Positions 26,696-35,618 of a stretch of DNA of 64,000 nucleotides are shown here, piece after piece. Each line of letters begins with the position of its first letter. Positions within the stretch are counted from its first letter, which is position 1. The stretch is from JAWLBM01 sp041687675 (GTDB lineage: Bacteria; Pseudomonadota; Alphaproteobacteria; Rhizobiales; Pleomorphomonadaceae): NCBI GenBank assembly GCA_041687675.1, contig JAWLBM010000017.1, forward strand, positions 1 through 64,000, read 5' to 3'. Below the pieces are notes generated by a model. That model was not told the origin of the DNA. It ran no database searches and saw only the letters and a program-made list of their open reading frames with translations. The position numbers were made by a program, and so were the translations under genes.

Positions 26696-26854
26696 TCACT
26701 TGTTCAGGATCACCCAGATTGCATGAATGATTCCGGGGATGTAGCCGAGGATCGTGAGAAGAATGTTGAGCCAGAAGTGAAGGCCGATGCCGACCTGCAG
26801 GAACACGCCGACGGGCGGAAGCAGGATGGCGATGAGGATGCGGACGACGTCCAT
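26696..26854 (-). CDS. Pmp3/YqaE family small membrane protein
   Basis: 52 residues, two transmembrane segments: MDVVRILIAILLPPVGVFLQ and FWLNILLTILGYIPGIIHAI. This is the exact layout of the Pmp3/YqaE/UPF0057 family, including PPVGVFL and GYIPGIIHA. These hydrophobic peptides affect membrane potential and are often stress-induced. The ATG at 26854 has GGAG upstream. It is transcribed opposite to its neighbours and sits between rhaD and rhaI, splitting the catabolic pair. Confidence 0.92.
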   Translation of the reverse strand: MDVVRILIAILLPPVGVFLQVGIGLHFWLNILLTILGYIPGIIHAIWVILNK

Positions 26855-26968
26855 GGTCGGGTCTCCGGGAGTGCTTCGAGGGCTTCGCAGTGTTGCCAAG
26901 GCAACGCGCGAGGCCGGGGGAAGGATCCAGGCGGCGCGGCCCGGCCGGGATCCACAAGGAGGACAGGG

Positions 26969-28261
26969 ATGATCGCGGGACCCATTTCGGAGGATGTGAT
27001 CGCCGCCGAGAACGACCGGCGCGCGGCGCAGGCCGCCCGCGCCTTCGAGTCGCTCGGCGAGCGGCTCGCCTGGCGCGGCGTCGACATCGAGGCGGTGACG
27101 GCCAGGGTGATGGACTTCACCGTTGCCGTGCCCTCCTGGGGCGTCGGCACCGGCGGCACCCGCTTCGCCCGCTTCCCCGGCCCGGGCGAGCCGCGCGGCA
27201 TCATGGAGAAGCTCGACGACTGCGCCGTGATCCACCAGCTCGGCCGGGCGACGCCGCGCGTCTCGCTGCACATTCCCTGGGACAGGGCCGATCCGGCCGA
27301 GCTCAAGGCCAGGGCCGGCGCGCTCGGCCTCTCCTTCGACGCGATGAACTCCAACACCTTCCAGGACCAGCCGCAGCAGCCGCGGTCCTACCGCTACGGC
27401 TCGCTCTCCCACACCGATCCGGCGGTCCGCCGGCAGGCGGTGGAGCACAACCTCGAGTGCATCGAGATCGGCCGGGCGATCGGCTCGCGCGCGCTCACCG
27501 TCTGGATCGGCGACGGGTCGAACTTTCCCGGCCAGTCGCACCTCACCCGCGCCTTCGAGCGCTACCTCGCGGCGGCCGCCGAGGTCTATGCCGCTTTGCC
27601 GGCCGACTGGTCGCTGTTCATCGAGCACAAGATGTACGAGCCGGCCTTCTACTCGACGGTGATCCAGGACTGGGGGTCGAGCTACCTCGCCGTCACCAGC
27701 CTCGGCCCGCAGGCGAAGTGCCTCGTCGACCTCGGCCACCACGCGCCCAACGTCAACATCGAGCAGATCGTCGCCCGGCTGATCCAGTTCGGCCGCCTCG
27801 GCGGCTTCCATTTCAACGATTCCAAATACGGCGACGACGACCTCGACACCGGCTCGATCGATCCGTTCCGCCTGTTCCTCGTCTTCAACGAACTGGTCGA
27901 TGCGGAACTGAGGGCGCCGGCCGGCTTCGACCCGGCGCACATGATCGACCAGTCGCACAACGTCACCGACCCGATCGAGAGCCTGATCCGCTCGGCGGAC
28001 GAGATCCGCCGGGCCTATGCCCAGGCGCTGCTGGTGGACCGCGCGGCGCTCGACGGCTTCCAGGAGGCCAACGACGCGATGATGGCATCGGAAACGCTGA
28101 AGGCGGGCTTCCGCACGGACGTCGAGCCGATCCTTGCCGAGGCCCGCCGCCGCGCGGGCGGCGCCATCGACCCGATCGCCACCTACCGGGCGAGCGGCTA
28201 CCGGGCGAAGGTCGCCGCCGAGCGGCCGCGCCAGGAGGCCGGCGGCGGCGGCATCGTATAG
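26969..28261 (+). CDS. rhaI: L-rhamnose isomerase (rhizobial / P. stutzeri type)
   Basis: 430 residues. It interconverts L-rhamnose and L-rhamnulose. The TIM-barrel metal sites are visible in WSLFIEHKMYEPAFYSTVIQ, DLGHHAPNVNIEQI and GFHFNDSKYGDDDLDTGSID; this is the RhaI catabolism family rather than E. coli RhaA. AAGGAGG lies 7 bases before the ATG at 26969. It follows rhaD with the opposite-strand Pmp3 gene between them, so it may have its own promoter. Confidence 0.93.
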   Translation: MIAGPISEDVIAAENDRRAAQAARAFESLGERLAWRGVDIEAVTARVMDFTVAVPSWGVGTGGTRFARFPGPGEPRGIMEKLDDCAVIHQLGRATPRVSLHIPWDRADPAELKARAGALGLSFDAMNSNTFQDQPQQPRSYRYGSLSHTDPAVRRQAVEHNLECIEIGRAIGSRALTVWIGDGSNFPGQSHLTRAFERYLAAAAEVYAALPADWSLFIEHKMYEPAFYSTVIQDWGSSYLAVTSLGPQAKCLVDLGHHAPNVNIEQIVARLIQFGRLGGFHFNDSKYGDDDLDTGSIDPFRLFLVFNELVDAELRAPAGFDPAHMIDQSHNVTDPIESLIRSADEIRRAYAQALLVDRAALDGFQEANDAMMASETLKAGFRTDVEPILAEARRRAGGAIDPIATYRASGYRAKVAAERPRQEAGGGGIV

Positions 28262-28422
28262 GGCGCTCGGGCTCAAATGGCCGACGGGACATCGCTCCAG
28301 GCCCGGAGGCGCGACGAGACGCACGTGGACAGCGCCGCGCCCGGCTTGGACTCGGGCCCGCGAATCGGCAAGGGTCACCGGCCGGGGGCGGGGCCGTTCG
28401 GGCGGAAGGGTGCGTTGGCGAG

Positions 28423-29904
28423 ATGACGATCGCGGTGGACATCGGCGCCAGGTCCGGCGGCCAGCGGGCGGTGATGGACCTCGAGGAGCTCCTGGCCACC
28501 CGCCTCCTGGTGCAGGGCAACTCCGGGTCCGGCAAGTCGCACCTGCTGCGCCGCCTCATCGAGCAGAGCGCGCCCTACGTCCAGCAAGCGGTGATCGACC
28601 CGGAGGGCGACTTCGTCACGCTCGCCGATCGGTACGGCCATGTGGTGGTCGACGCCGCCGCGGCGGAGCGGGACCTCGCACTGATCGCGGGGCGCGTCCG
28701 CCAGCACAGGGTCTCGGTGGTGCTCAACCTCGAGGGCCTCGACGTCGACCGGCAGATGCGCGCCGCGGCGGCCTTCATGAACGGCCTGTTCGAGGCCGAG
28801 CGGGACCTCTGGTACCCGATGCTCGTGGTGGTTGACGAGGCGCAGCTGTTCGCCCCCGCCTCCGCCGGCGACGTCGGCGACGAGGCGCGGCGGGTGTCGC
28901 TCGGCGCCATGACCAACCTGATGTGCCGCGGCCGCAAGCGCGGCCTTGCCGGGGTGATCGCCACCCAGCGCCTCGCCAAGCTCGCCAAGAACGTCGCGGC
29001 CGAGGCGTCGAACTTCCTGATGGGGCGCACCTTCCTCGACATCGACATGGCCCGCGCCGCCGACCTCCTCGGCATGGAGCGCCGCCAGGCCGAGATGTTC
29101 CGCAACCTCGACCGCGGCCACTTCGTCTCGCTCGGCCCCGCGATCGGCCGGCGGCCCGAGCCGGTGAGGATCGGGCCGGTGGAGACCGCCGGACGCGGCG
29201 GCGGGCCGAAGCTGACGCCGCTGCCCGAGCAGCAGCCCGCGGAGGCCCGCGATCTCATCTTCCAGGCCCAGCCCGGCGAGGTGGCCCCGCGCGCCGCCGC
29301 CCCGCAGGTCACCACCGCCGACATCCTCGGCCAGCTCGCCCGCACCCGCGCCGCCGAGGCGGAAGCCCGTCCCGCGGCGCCGGAGGAGAGCGAGGCGGAG
29401 CGCGCCGGCCGCCAGGCGGCGCTGGAGCAGATCCTCGCCGACATCCTCGCCGACCCAGAGGCGGGCTTCCAGCCGGTGTCGCTGCTCTACCAGGATTTCC
29501 TCGTCCGCTGCCGCATCCGGAAGCTGCCGGGGGAGGGGATCGACCTGCCCGAGTTCCGCCGCCGCCTGGCGCTGGCCCGCGCCGGGCTCGACAGCGGGGC
29601 GCTGGACGAGGGCGAGTGGGCGCAGGCGACGCTGGTCGCCGATGCGCTGCCGGAGGACGTGCGCGGGGTGTTCCTGCTGGTCGCCCGGGCGGCGCTCGCC
29701 CGGCAGCCGTGCCCGTCCGACGCCGACATCGCCCGCGCCTACGGCACCCGTTCCACCGGCCGCGCCCGCCGCATGCTCGCCTGGATGGAGGAGCGCGGCT
29801 TCCTGGTGGTCGCCAGCGACCTGCGCGGCAACCGCATCGTCCAGCTGCCCGACCTCGGCTGGCAGACAGCGCCGGGCGATGCGGACCGCGCGGCCGCGGA
29901 GTAG
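28423..29904 (+). CDS. HerA-like ATPase (DUF87 helicase domain)
   Basis: 493 residues. The N-terminal 260 residues form a HerA/FtsK-type ATPase: Walker A LLVQGNSGSGKSHLLRRL near residue 30, Walker B MLVVVDEAQLFAP near 140, and an arginine/sensor region GLAGVIATQRLAKLAKNVAA. The C-terminal half (about 300-493) is Ala/Glu-rich and ends with a probable winged-helix segment, SDADIARAYGTRSTGRARRM. Such stand-alone HerA-like ATPases are common in Rhizobiales and probably translocate on DNA; the partner is unknown. No NurA-like nuclease lies beside it. The start has only a weak ribosome site. Confidence 0.8.
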   Translation: MTIAVDIGARSGGQRAVMDLEELLATRLLVQGNSGSGKSHLLRRLIEQSAPYVQQAVIDPEGDFVTLADRYGHVVVDAAAAERDLALIAGRVRQHRVSVVLNLEGLDVDRQMRAAAAFMNGLFEAERDLWYPMLVVVDEAQLFAPASAGDVGDEARRVSLGAMTNLMCRGRKRGLAGVIATQRLAKLAKNVAAEASNFLMGRTFLDIDMARAADLLGMERRQAEMFRNLDRGHFVSLGPAIGRRPEPVRIGPVETAGRGGGPKLTPLPEQQPAEARDLIFQAQPGEVAPRAAAPQVTTADILGQLARTRAAEAEARPAAPEESEAERAGRQAALEQILADILADPEAGFQPVSLLYQDFLVRCRIRKLPGEGIDLPEFRRRLALARAGLDSGALDEGEWAQATLVADALPEDVRGVFLLVARAALARQPCPSDADIARAYGTRSTGRARRMLAWMEERGFLVVASDLRGNRIVQLPDLGWQTAPGDADRAAAE

Positions 29905-29947
29905 GCTCGGCCGACGACGGATGCCGCCAGTCGATCCACGGGACCCG

Positions 29948-30853
29948 ATGCCGCCCGACCGCACCAGCCTTCTCGCCACCCTGATCGTCGCCGGCACCGG
30001 CGTGCTCTGGGGGTTCTACTGGGTGCCGGTGCGCCGCCTCTCCGAAAGCGGGCTGCCGGGCGCGTGGGGCACGGTGGCGATCGTCGCCGCGGCGGCGCTC
30101 CTCCTTGCCATGCCGGTGGCCCTGCGCCGGTGGCGGCTGGCGAGCGCGGACCCGGTGGCGCTCGCATCGATCGCGCTCGGCGGGGCGGCCTTCGTGCTCT
30201 ACTCGGTCGGCTTCGTCTACGGCCGCGTCGCCATCATCATCCTGCTGTTCTTCCTGACGCCGGTCTGGAGCACGCTGATCGGCCGCTTCGTCATGGGCTG
30301 GCCGACGCCGCGGCTGCGCCTCGCGGCGATCGTCGTCGGCATCGCCGGCCTGGCGGTCATGCTGGGGGCGAACGGCGAGGCGCCGCTGCCGCGCGGGGCG
30401 GGGGAATGGCTCGCCCTCCTCTCCGGCATCCTCTGGTCGGTGGCCACCACCGGCATCCGCGCGCGGCCGAGCCCGCAGCCGGTCGAGGCGGCCTTCGTGT
30501 TCGCCGCCGGGGCGGTGGCCGGGGCGCTCGCCCTCGCGCCCTTTCTCGGCGGCTGGCCGCCGGGCCTCTCCGCGGACGCCGCGCTGCCGATGCTCGGCTG
30601 GGCCTTCGCCGCCGGGGGCCTCTGGTGGGGCCTTTCCGTCGCGAGCCTGATGTGGGCGACGGCGCGGCTCGAGCCGGCGCGCGTCGGCATCCTGCTGATG
30701 ACCGAGGTCCTCGTCGGGGCGCTCTCCTCCGCCATCCTCGCCGGCGAGCACCTCGGCCGGCTGGAGCTTGCCGGCGGCGCGCTTGTCCTCGCCGCCGGCG
30801 TGCTGGAGGTCTGGCCGGTGCGCGACGGCAGGCAGCACGGCGCCGGTTCCTGA
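29948..30853 (+). CDS. EamA/DMT-family transporter
   Basis: 301 residues, about ten membrane helices in two EamA halves. First half: LLATLIVAGTGVLWGFYWVP and IIILLFFLTPVWSTLIGRFV. Second half: GEWLALLSGILWSVATTGIR and RVGILLMTEVLVGALSSAIL. DMT transporters export or import small metabolites; the substrate is not predictable. ATG 29948 and an in-frame ATG at 29921 are both possible; neither has a good ribosome site. It lies 43 bases after the HerA-like gene on the same strand. Confidence 0.85.
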   Translation: MPPDRTSLLATLIVAGTGVLWGFYWVPVRRLSESGLPGAWGTVAIVAAAALLLAMPVALRRWRLASADPVALASIALGGAAFVLYSVGFVYGRVAIIILLFFLTPVWSTLIGRFVMGWPTPRLRLAAIVVGIAGLAVMLGANGEAPLPRGAGEWLALLSGILWSVATTGIRARPSPQPVEAAFVFAAGAVAGALALAPFLGGWPPGLSADAALPMLGWAFAAGGLWWGLSVASLMWATARLEPARVGILLMTEVLVGALSSAILAGEHLGRLELAGGALVLAAGVLEVWPVRDGRQHGAGS

Positions 30854-30903
30854 CCGGGGGCACCGCACGGTCCGGGCGCCCGGCCCGGCTGTCTCAACGA
30901 TCT

Positions 30904-30919
30904 ACACTTTATCCAGTGT
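30904..30919. promoter_or_regulatory. Small inverted repeat upstream of the NTF2-like gene
   Basis: ACACT and AGTGT flank TTATCC in an AT-richer stretch, 58 bases before the ATG at 30977. It could be an operator or part of a promoter; support is weak. Confidence 0.25.
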
Positions 30920-30976
30920 GAACCGCTTCTTTGTCGGAGTAGGATCGGATTGCCGGAAAAGCGATGGGAGGAGACG

Positions 30977-31405
30977 ATGAAAACAGCCGCACCGATTTGC
31001 GCCGCCCTCGTCCTGATGATCCTGCCCGCGGCCGCCCAGGATATGGAGACCATCCAGGCGCGCAGCAACGAACTGGCCGAGGCCTTCAACAACGAAGACG
31101 CCGAGGCCATGGGGGCGATGTACACGGAAGACGCGCGCCTGTTGCCGCCCGGCACAGGCGAGATCCAGGGGCGCGAGGCGATCTCGGGCTACTGGAAGAC
31201 GGGAATGGATCAGCTCACCGGCCTCAAGCTCACCACCGAGGCCGCCGATGCGATGGGCGACGGCGCCGCCCGCGAGATCGGCAGCTTCGTCATCAGCACG
31301 AAGGGCGACCAGCCGCAGGAGATCAGCGGCAAGTATGTGGTGATCTGGGAGAAGGTCGGCGACGACTGGTTGCTCGCGACCGACATCTGGAACATGAACC
31401 AGTGA
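30977..31405 (+). CDS. Secreted NTF2-like (DUF4440/SgcJ-type) protein
   Basis: 142 residues. GGGAGGAG precedes ATG 30977. Signal peptide MKTAAPICAALVLMILPAAA, then a SnoaL/NTF2-like fold: LAEAFNNEDAEAMGAMYTED, LLPPGTGEIQGREAISGYWK and a last strand WEKVGDDWLLATDIWNMN. The family includes periplasmic proteins of unknown ligand; no catalytic residues can be assigned. It converges with aroG, the two genes sharing a hairpin terminator. Confidence 0.82.
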   Translation: MKTAAPICAALVLMILPAAAQDMETIQARSNELAEAFNNEDAEAMGAMYTEDARLLPPGTGEIQGREAISGYWKTGMDQLTGLKLTTEAADAMGDGAAREIGSFVISTKGDQPQEISGKYVVIWEKVGDDWLLATDIWNMNQ

Positions 31406-31440
31406 CCGCTGCCCGCAGGCGGCACGTGTCTTGAACCGAA

Positions 31441-31468
31441 ACGGCCGGGCCCTTGCGGGTCCGGCCGT
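31441..31468. terminator. Bidirectional terminator between NTF2-like gene and aroG
   Basis: ACGGCCGGGCCC and GGGTCCGGCCGT pair over 12 bases around the loop TTGC, with one wobble or mismatch. It sits in the 104-base gap between convergent genes, so it can serve both strands. Confidence 0.6.
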
Positions 31469-31509
31469 GCTGTCACTGACGCCGAAGGATCGCCCGGCCC
31501 GGCCGCGCC

Positions 31510-32895
31510 CTATTCGCCGGCGATGGCGAAATGGACGGGCTCGCGGCCGTCGCGCTCCTTCTTCAGGTTCTCGGCGACGAGGAAGGCGAGCTCCAGCGCC
31601 TGGTCGGCATTGAGGCGCGGGTCGCAATGCGTGTGGTAGCGGTCCGAGAGGTTGTCCGCCGAGATGGCGGTGGCGCCGCCGGTGCACTCGGTGACGTCGC
31701 GGCCGGTCATCTCGATGTGGATGCCGCCGGCGTGGGTGCCCTCGGCGCGGTGGACGGCGAAGAAGCCCTCGACCTCGCGCAGGATCCGGTCGAACGGCCG
31801 GGTCTTGTAGTTGTTGAGGGTAATCGTGTTGCCGTGCATCGGGTCGCAGGACCACACCACGGTCCGGCCCTCCTTCTTGACCGCGCGCACGAGGCCCGGC
31901 AGGTGCTCGAACACCTTCTCGGCGCCGAAGCGGGCGATCAGCGTCAGCCGGCCCGGCTCGTCGTGCGGGTTGAGCAGGTCGATCAGGCGGATCAGCTCGT
32001 CCGGCTTCAGCGACGGGCCGCACTTGAGGCCGACCGGGTTGCGGATGCCGCGGGCGTACTCGACGTGCGCATGGTCCGGCTGGCGGGTGCGGTCGCCGAT
32101 CCAGATCATGTGGCCGGAGGTGGCGTACCAGTCGCCGGAGGTGGAATCGACGCGGGTCAGCGCCTCCTCGTAGCCGAGCAGCAGCGCCTCGTGGCTGGTG
32201 TAGAAGTCGGTCGTGCGCATCGCCGGCACGGTGTCCGGATGGATGCCGCAGGCGCGCATGAAGGCGAGCGCCTCGGTGATCCGGTCGGCGAGCTGGGCGT
32301 AGCGGTGGCTCTGCGGCGAGCCCTTGACGAAGCCGAGCATCCACTGGTGGACGTTGTCGAGGTTGGCATAGCCGCCGGTCGCGAAGGCGCGCAGGAGGTT
32401 CAGCGTCGCCGCCGACTGGCGATAGGCCATCTCCTGGCGGTTCGGGTCGGGGATGCGGGCCTCGGGCGTGAACTCGATGCCGTTGACGATGTCGCCCCGG
32501 TAGGCCGGCAGCTCGACGCCGTCGATCGTCTCGGTCGGCTTGGAGCGCGGCTTGGCGAACTGGCCGGCGATGCGGCCGACCTTCACCACCGGCTGCGCCG
32601 CCGCGTAGGTCAGCACGACGGCCATCTGCAGGAAGACGCGGAAGAAGTCGCGGATGTTGTCCGCGCCGTGCTCGGCGAAGCTCTCGGCGCAGTCGCCGCC
32701 CTGGAGAAGAAAGGCCTCCCCGGCCGCCACGGTCGCAAGCTGGCTTTTCAGCTTCCGGGCCTCGCCTGCAAAAACCAGCGGCGGATAGGTCGCGAGCCGG
32801 CCCTCCACGGCCGCGAGTTCCGCGGCGTCGGGGTAGCTCGGAACCTGCTGGATCGGCAGGTTTCTCCAGGAATCGGGCTTCCAGGCGGTGGTCAT
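31510..32895 (-). CDS. aroG: Class II 3-deoxy-7-phosphoheptulonate synthase (DAHP synthase)
   Basis: 461 residues, plant/mycobacterial class II type. It condenses phosphoenolpyruvate and erythrose-4-phosphate in the first step of the shikimate pathway. Class II hallmarks: FLLQGGDCAESFAEH near residue 65, VKVGRIAGQFAKPRS, the metal-binding histidine in DPMHGNT, and GGIHIEMTGRDVTECTGG near 390. It starts MTTAWKPDSWRNLPIQQVP, typical of alphaproteobacterial members. It belongs to a conserved rhizobial block with DUF1489, gor, DUF2059 and rpiA. No leader peptide or attenuator is evident upstream. Confidence 0.96.
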   Translation of the reverse strand: MTTAWKPDSWRNLPIQQVPSYPDAAELAAVEGRLATYPPLVFAGEARKLKSQLATVAAGEAFLLQGGDCAESFAEHGADNIRDFFRVFLQMAVVLTYAAAQPVVKVGRIAGQFAKPRSKPTETIDGVELPAYRGDIVNGIEFTPEARIPDPNRQEMAYRQSAATLNLLRAFATGGYANLDNVHQWMLGFVKGSPQSHRYAQLADRITEALAFMRACGIHPDTVPAMRTTDFYTSHEALLLGYEEALTRVDSTSGDWYATSGHMIWIGDRTRQPDHAHVEYARGIRNPVGLKCGPSLKPDELIRLIDLLNPHDEPGRLTLIARFGAEKVFEHLPGLVRAVKKEGRTVVWSCDPMHGNTITLNNYKTRPFDRILREVEGFFAVHRAEGTHAGGIHIEMTGRDVTECTGGATAISADNLSDRYHTHCDPRLNADQALELAFLVAENLKKERDGREPVHFAIAGE

Positions 32896-33046
32896 CGGAC
32901 AGCTCTTCGCGTTGGTCGTGACGCTCTCGGGCTCGCGCCCGGAAACGGTCTCCTCGATGTCAAGGACGCGCGGTTATACACGCCCCCGCGAGAGCACGCC
33001 ACAGCGGATGGTGGCGACGGCGCCTCTCGTCCGTCGGTCCACCCGG

Positions 33047-33481
33047 TCAGAGCAGCCCCAGCTCCGCCAGGTCCCGTCGCATGGCGGCGGGGAGGTCCTC
33101 GCCGCCGGAGCCGCGGCGGACGTCGCGCGGGGCGTCCTTGTCGAGGAGGTAGCGCCAGCCCTGGAACGGGCGGCGGGGCTGCATCTCGGTGCGGTGCAGC
33201 TCCGGCTCGAGGACGAGGTCGCAGCGGTCGATGCCGTCGTCGCCCTTCACCGGGCGGATGTCGACGATCCGCTGCCGCACCTGCACGAAGCCCTTGATCA
33301 CCCAGTAGAGGGAGCCGTCGCCGGCGATCTCGGCCGCGCGCTTGGGGAACATCCGCGTGGTGTGGGTCTGCTCGGCCGGAAGGCCCGCCGCCTGCATCAC
33401 CGCGAGCCGGTGCCGGATCCAGGCGTCGAGGTCCTCGACGCTGTCCGCGCCGACGCAGAGCTTGATGATGTGGAGCGCCAT
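33047..33481 (-). CDS. DUF1489 family protein
   Basis: 144 residues from ATG 33481 (MALHIIKLCVGADSVEDLDA). Conserved features: HTTRMFPKRAAEIAGDGSLYWVIKG, RQRIVDIRP and HRTEMQPRRPFQGWRYLLD, which are diagnostic of DUF1489, an alphaproteobacterial family of unknown function. It is cytoplasmic, with no signal peptide. It lies between gor and aroG on the same strand. Confidence 0.9.
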   Translation of the reverse strand: MALHIIKLCVGADSVEDLDAWIRHRLAVMQAAGLPAEQTHTTRMFPKRAAEIAGDGSLYWVIKGFVQVRQRIVDIRPVKGDDGIDRCDLVLEPELHRTEMQPRRPFQGWRYLLDKDAPRDVRRGSGGEDLPAAMRRDLAELGLL

Positions 33482-33594
33482 GCCGTCCGTCCGTCTGCCG
33501 TCCGTGCCCGACATGGCCCCTCCGGGCCGTCCGCGTCAAACCCCCGGATCGTCGCATCCACAGGCGATGTGCGGCTGCGACGGCCGGTTCCGGC

Positions 33595-34965
33595 TCAGCG
33601 ACGGTGCCGCACCGCGGGCGTGCGCAGGGTGACCAGTTCCTCCGCCGCGGTCGGGTGCACCGCCATGGTGCGGTCGAAGTCCCGCTTGGTGGCGCCCATC
33701 ACCAGCGGGATGCCGAGGAGCTGCGCCATCTCGCCGGCGCCCTCGCCGAGGACGTGGACGCCGAGGACGCGGTCGGAGGCCGCGTCGACGATCACCTTCA
33801 TGAACATGCGGTCGCCGCGGCCGGCGAGGGTCGCCTTCATCGGCCGGAACTCGGCCTTGTAGACGTCGACCGCCCGATGCTCGTGGACGGCGGTCTCCTC
33901 GGTGCAGCCGACGGTGCCGAGCTCGGGGGTGGAGAACACCGCGGTGGCGATCAGCCGGTGGTCCACGATGACGTCGCGGCCGCCGAAGACGCTGTCGGCG
34001 AAGGCGTGGCCCTCCCGGATGGCGACGGGCGTGAGGTTCACCCGGTTGGTGACGTCGCCGACGGCGTAGATCGAGGGGGCCGAGGAGCGCGACGTCGCGT
34101 CCACCACCACCGCGCCGGTCGGGGCCAGCTCGACGCCGGCCTCCTCGAGACCGAGGCCGCGGGTGTTCGGCACCCGGCCGGTCGCCGCCATGACGAGGCC
34201 GGTCTCGATCAGCTCGCCGGTGGTGGTGGAGACGAGATAGCCGTCGCCGGTGCGTTCGATCGCGGCGAGGTCGCAGCGGGTGCGGACGTCGATGCCGCGG
34301 GCGACCATCGCCGCCTGCAGCTTGCCGGCGGTCTCCTGGTCGAAGCCGCGCAAGATCTGGTCGCCGCGGTAGAGCTGGGTCACCCTGGCGCCGAGCCCGG
34401 CGAAGATGCCGGCGAACTCCACCGCGATGTAGCCGCCGCCGACGACCGTGACGTGCCCGGGCAGGCGGTCGAGATGGAACACCTCGTTGGAGGTGACGGC
34501 GAGCGCCGCCCCGGGCCCCTGCGCGGGCCGCGAGGGACCGCCGCCGACGGCGACGAGTATCCGCTCCGCGGTCACCGTGCGGCCGGAGCGCTCCAGCCGC
34601 ACCGCCTGCGGGCCCGCCAGGACGGCGCGCTCGCGGATGAGCTCGGCGCCGGAGCGCTCGAGGTTGGCGACATAGGCGGTCTCGAGACGGTCGATCTCCT
34701 TGTCCTTGGCGGCGATCAGGCTCGGCCAGTCGAAGGAGGTCTCGCCGACGGACCAGCCGAAGCCGGCGGCGTCGGCGAAGTCGTCGGAGAAGCGGGAGGC
34801 GTAGACGAGCAGCTTCTTCGGCACGCAGCCGCGGATCACGCAGGTGCCGCCGACCCGGTCCTCCTCCGCCACCGCCACCCGGGCGCCGTGTCCGGCCGCG
34901 ATGCGGGCGGCGCGCACGCCGCCCGAGCCGGCGCCGATGACGAAGAGGTCGTAGTCGAAGGCCAT
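33595..34965 (-). CDS. gor: Glutathione-disulfide reductase
   Basis: 456 residues. An NADPH-dependent flavoprotein that restores reduced glutathione. FAD-binding IGAGSGGVRAARIAAGHGAR at the N-terminus, redox-active disulfide in GGTCVIRGCVPKKL (Cys about 42 and 47), NADPH-binding VVGGGYIAVEFAGIFAGLGA, a second FAD motif YAVGDVTNRVNLTPVAI, and the catalytic HPT in AVHPTAAEE near the end. The length is that of the family. It is part of the aroG-rpiA block. Confidence 0.96.
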   Translation of the reverse strand: MAFDYDLFVIGAGSGGVRAARIAAGHGARVAVAEEDRVGGTCVIRGCVPKKLLVYASRFSDDFADAAGFGWSVGETSFDWPSLIAAKDKEIDRLETAYVANLERSGAELIRERAVLAGPQAVRLERSGRTVTAERILVAVGGGPSRPAQGPGAALAVTSNEVFHLDRLPGHVTVVGGGYIAVEFAGIFAGLGARVTQLYRGDQILRGFDQETAGKLQAAMVARGIDVRTRCDLAAIERTGDGYLVSTTTGELIETGLVMAATGRVPNTRGLGLEEAGVELAPTGAVVVDATSRSSAPSIYAVGDVTNRVNLTPVAIREGHAFADSVFGGRDVIVDHRLIATAVFSTPELGTVGCTEETAVHEHRAVDVYKAEFRPMKATLAGRGDRMFMKVIVDAASDRVLGVHVLGEGAGEMAQLLGIPLVMGATKRDFDRTMAVHPTAAEELVTLRTPAVRHRR

Positions 34966-35076
34966 GGGGATCTCCCGATCTGCTCGGGCCTTCGTCTACA
35001 GCCGAAATTCCCCGGGAGCCAACCCAAGATTTGGTGCGAGGTCCGGCGCCGGCCGGTCACGGCCCGTTGAAGCGGG

Positions 35077-35586
35077 TCAGAACTGGTAGCCGCGCTTGAT
35101 CAGTTCCTCGCGCGCCTTGGTGATCAGCTCGGTCGACAGCGCGTCGCGCCAGATGCCGGCGGAGCGGATCGAGTCCTGCACGATGGTGGACATGCTCTCG
35201 CCGAACTTCTTGCCGACCGGCGAGGTGTAGAAGGCGGTGATCTCCTTGAGCTCCTCCTCGGAGAAGCGGGCCGCCCAGACCTGCTCCAACTCGCGGTCGA
35301 GCTCGGGCCGGCGCTTGGCGAGGTCGAGGGCGACCTGGTTCACGACCTCGTCGATCTCCATCACCAGCGACGGGTTCGACCGGGTGAACAGGGCCTTCGC
35401 CTGGTCGGACAGCACCACCAGGATGTTGTCGAACTGCTGGTCGGCCTTGGCCGCCTCGATCGTCTGTCGGGCGGCGGCGAGGTGCGAATCGGCAAATTCC
35501 TGCGCCGAGGCCGGCGCCACCAGCGGGCCGGCGAGCACGGCGGCGAGCAGGGCCGCGCCGACGTGGCGGGCGAGGGTGCGAACCAT
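35077..35586 (-). CDS. DUF2059 domain protein, exported
   Basis: 169 residues from ATG 35586, which follows AGGGAG. Signal peptide MVRTLARHVGAALLAAVLAG, cleaved near ASA-QEF. The C-terminal half is DUF2059: FSEEELKEITAFYTSPVGKK and FGESMSTIVQDSI. Function unknown; the gene is almost always found between rpiA and gor in rhizobia, and its neighbours here agree. 32 bases separate it from rpiA. Confidence 0.9.
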   Translation of the reverse strand: MVRTLARHVGAALLAAVLAGPLVAPASAQEFADSHLAAARQTIEAAKADQQFDNILVVLSDQAKALFTRSNPSLVMEIDEVVNQVALDLAKRRPELDRELEQVWAARFSEEELKEITAFYTSPVGKKFGESMSTIVQDSIRSAGIWRDALSTELITKAREELIKRGYQF

Positions 35587-35618
35587 GGAAGGTCTCCCTG
35601 AGCGTTCTTTGTTGCGCG

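Noticed and set aside
30854..30900. GC-rich palindrome CCGGGCGCCCGG after the EamA gene as a terminator
   Set aside because: It has no loop-forming centre or T-run, so it is a poor terminator candidate.
31510..32895. Attenuator or leader peptide before the DAHP synthase gene
   Set aside because: The 5' flank (32896-33046) shows no run of aromatic codons and no alternative hairpins.
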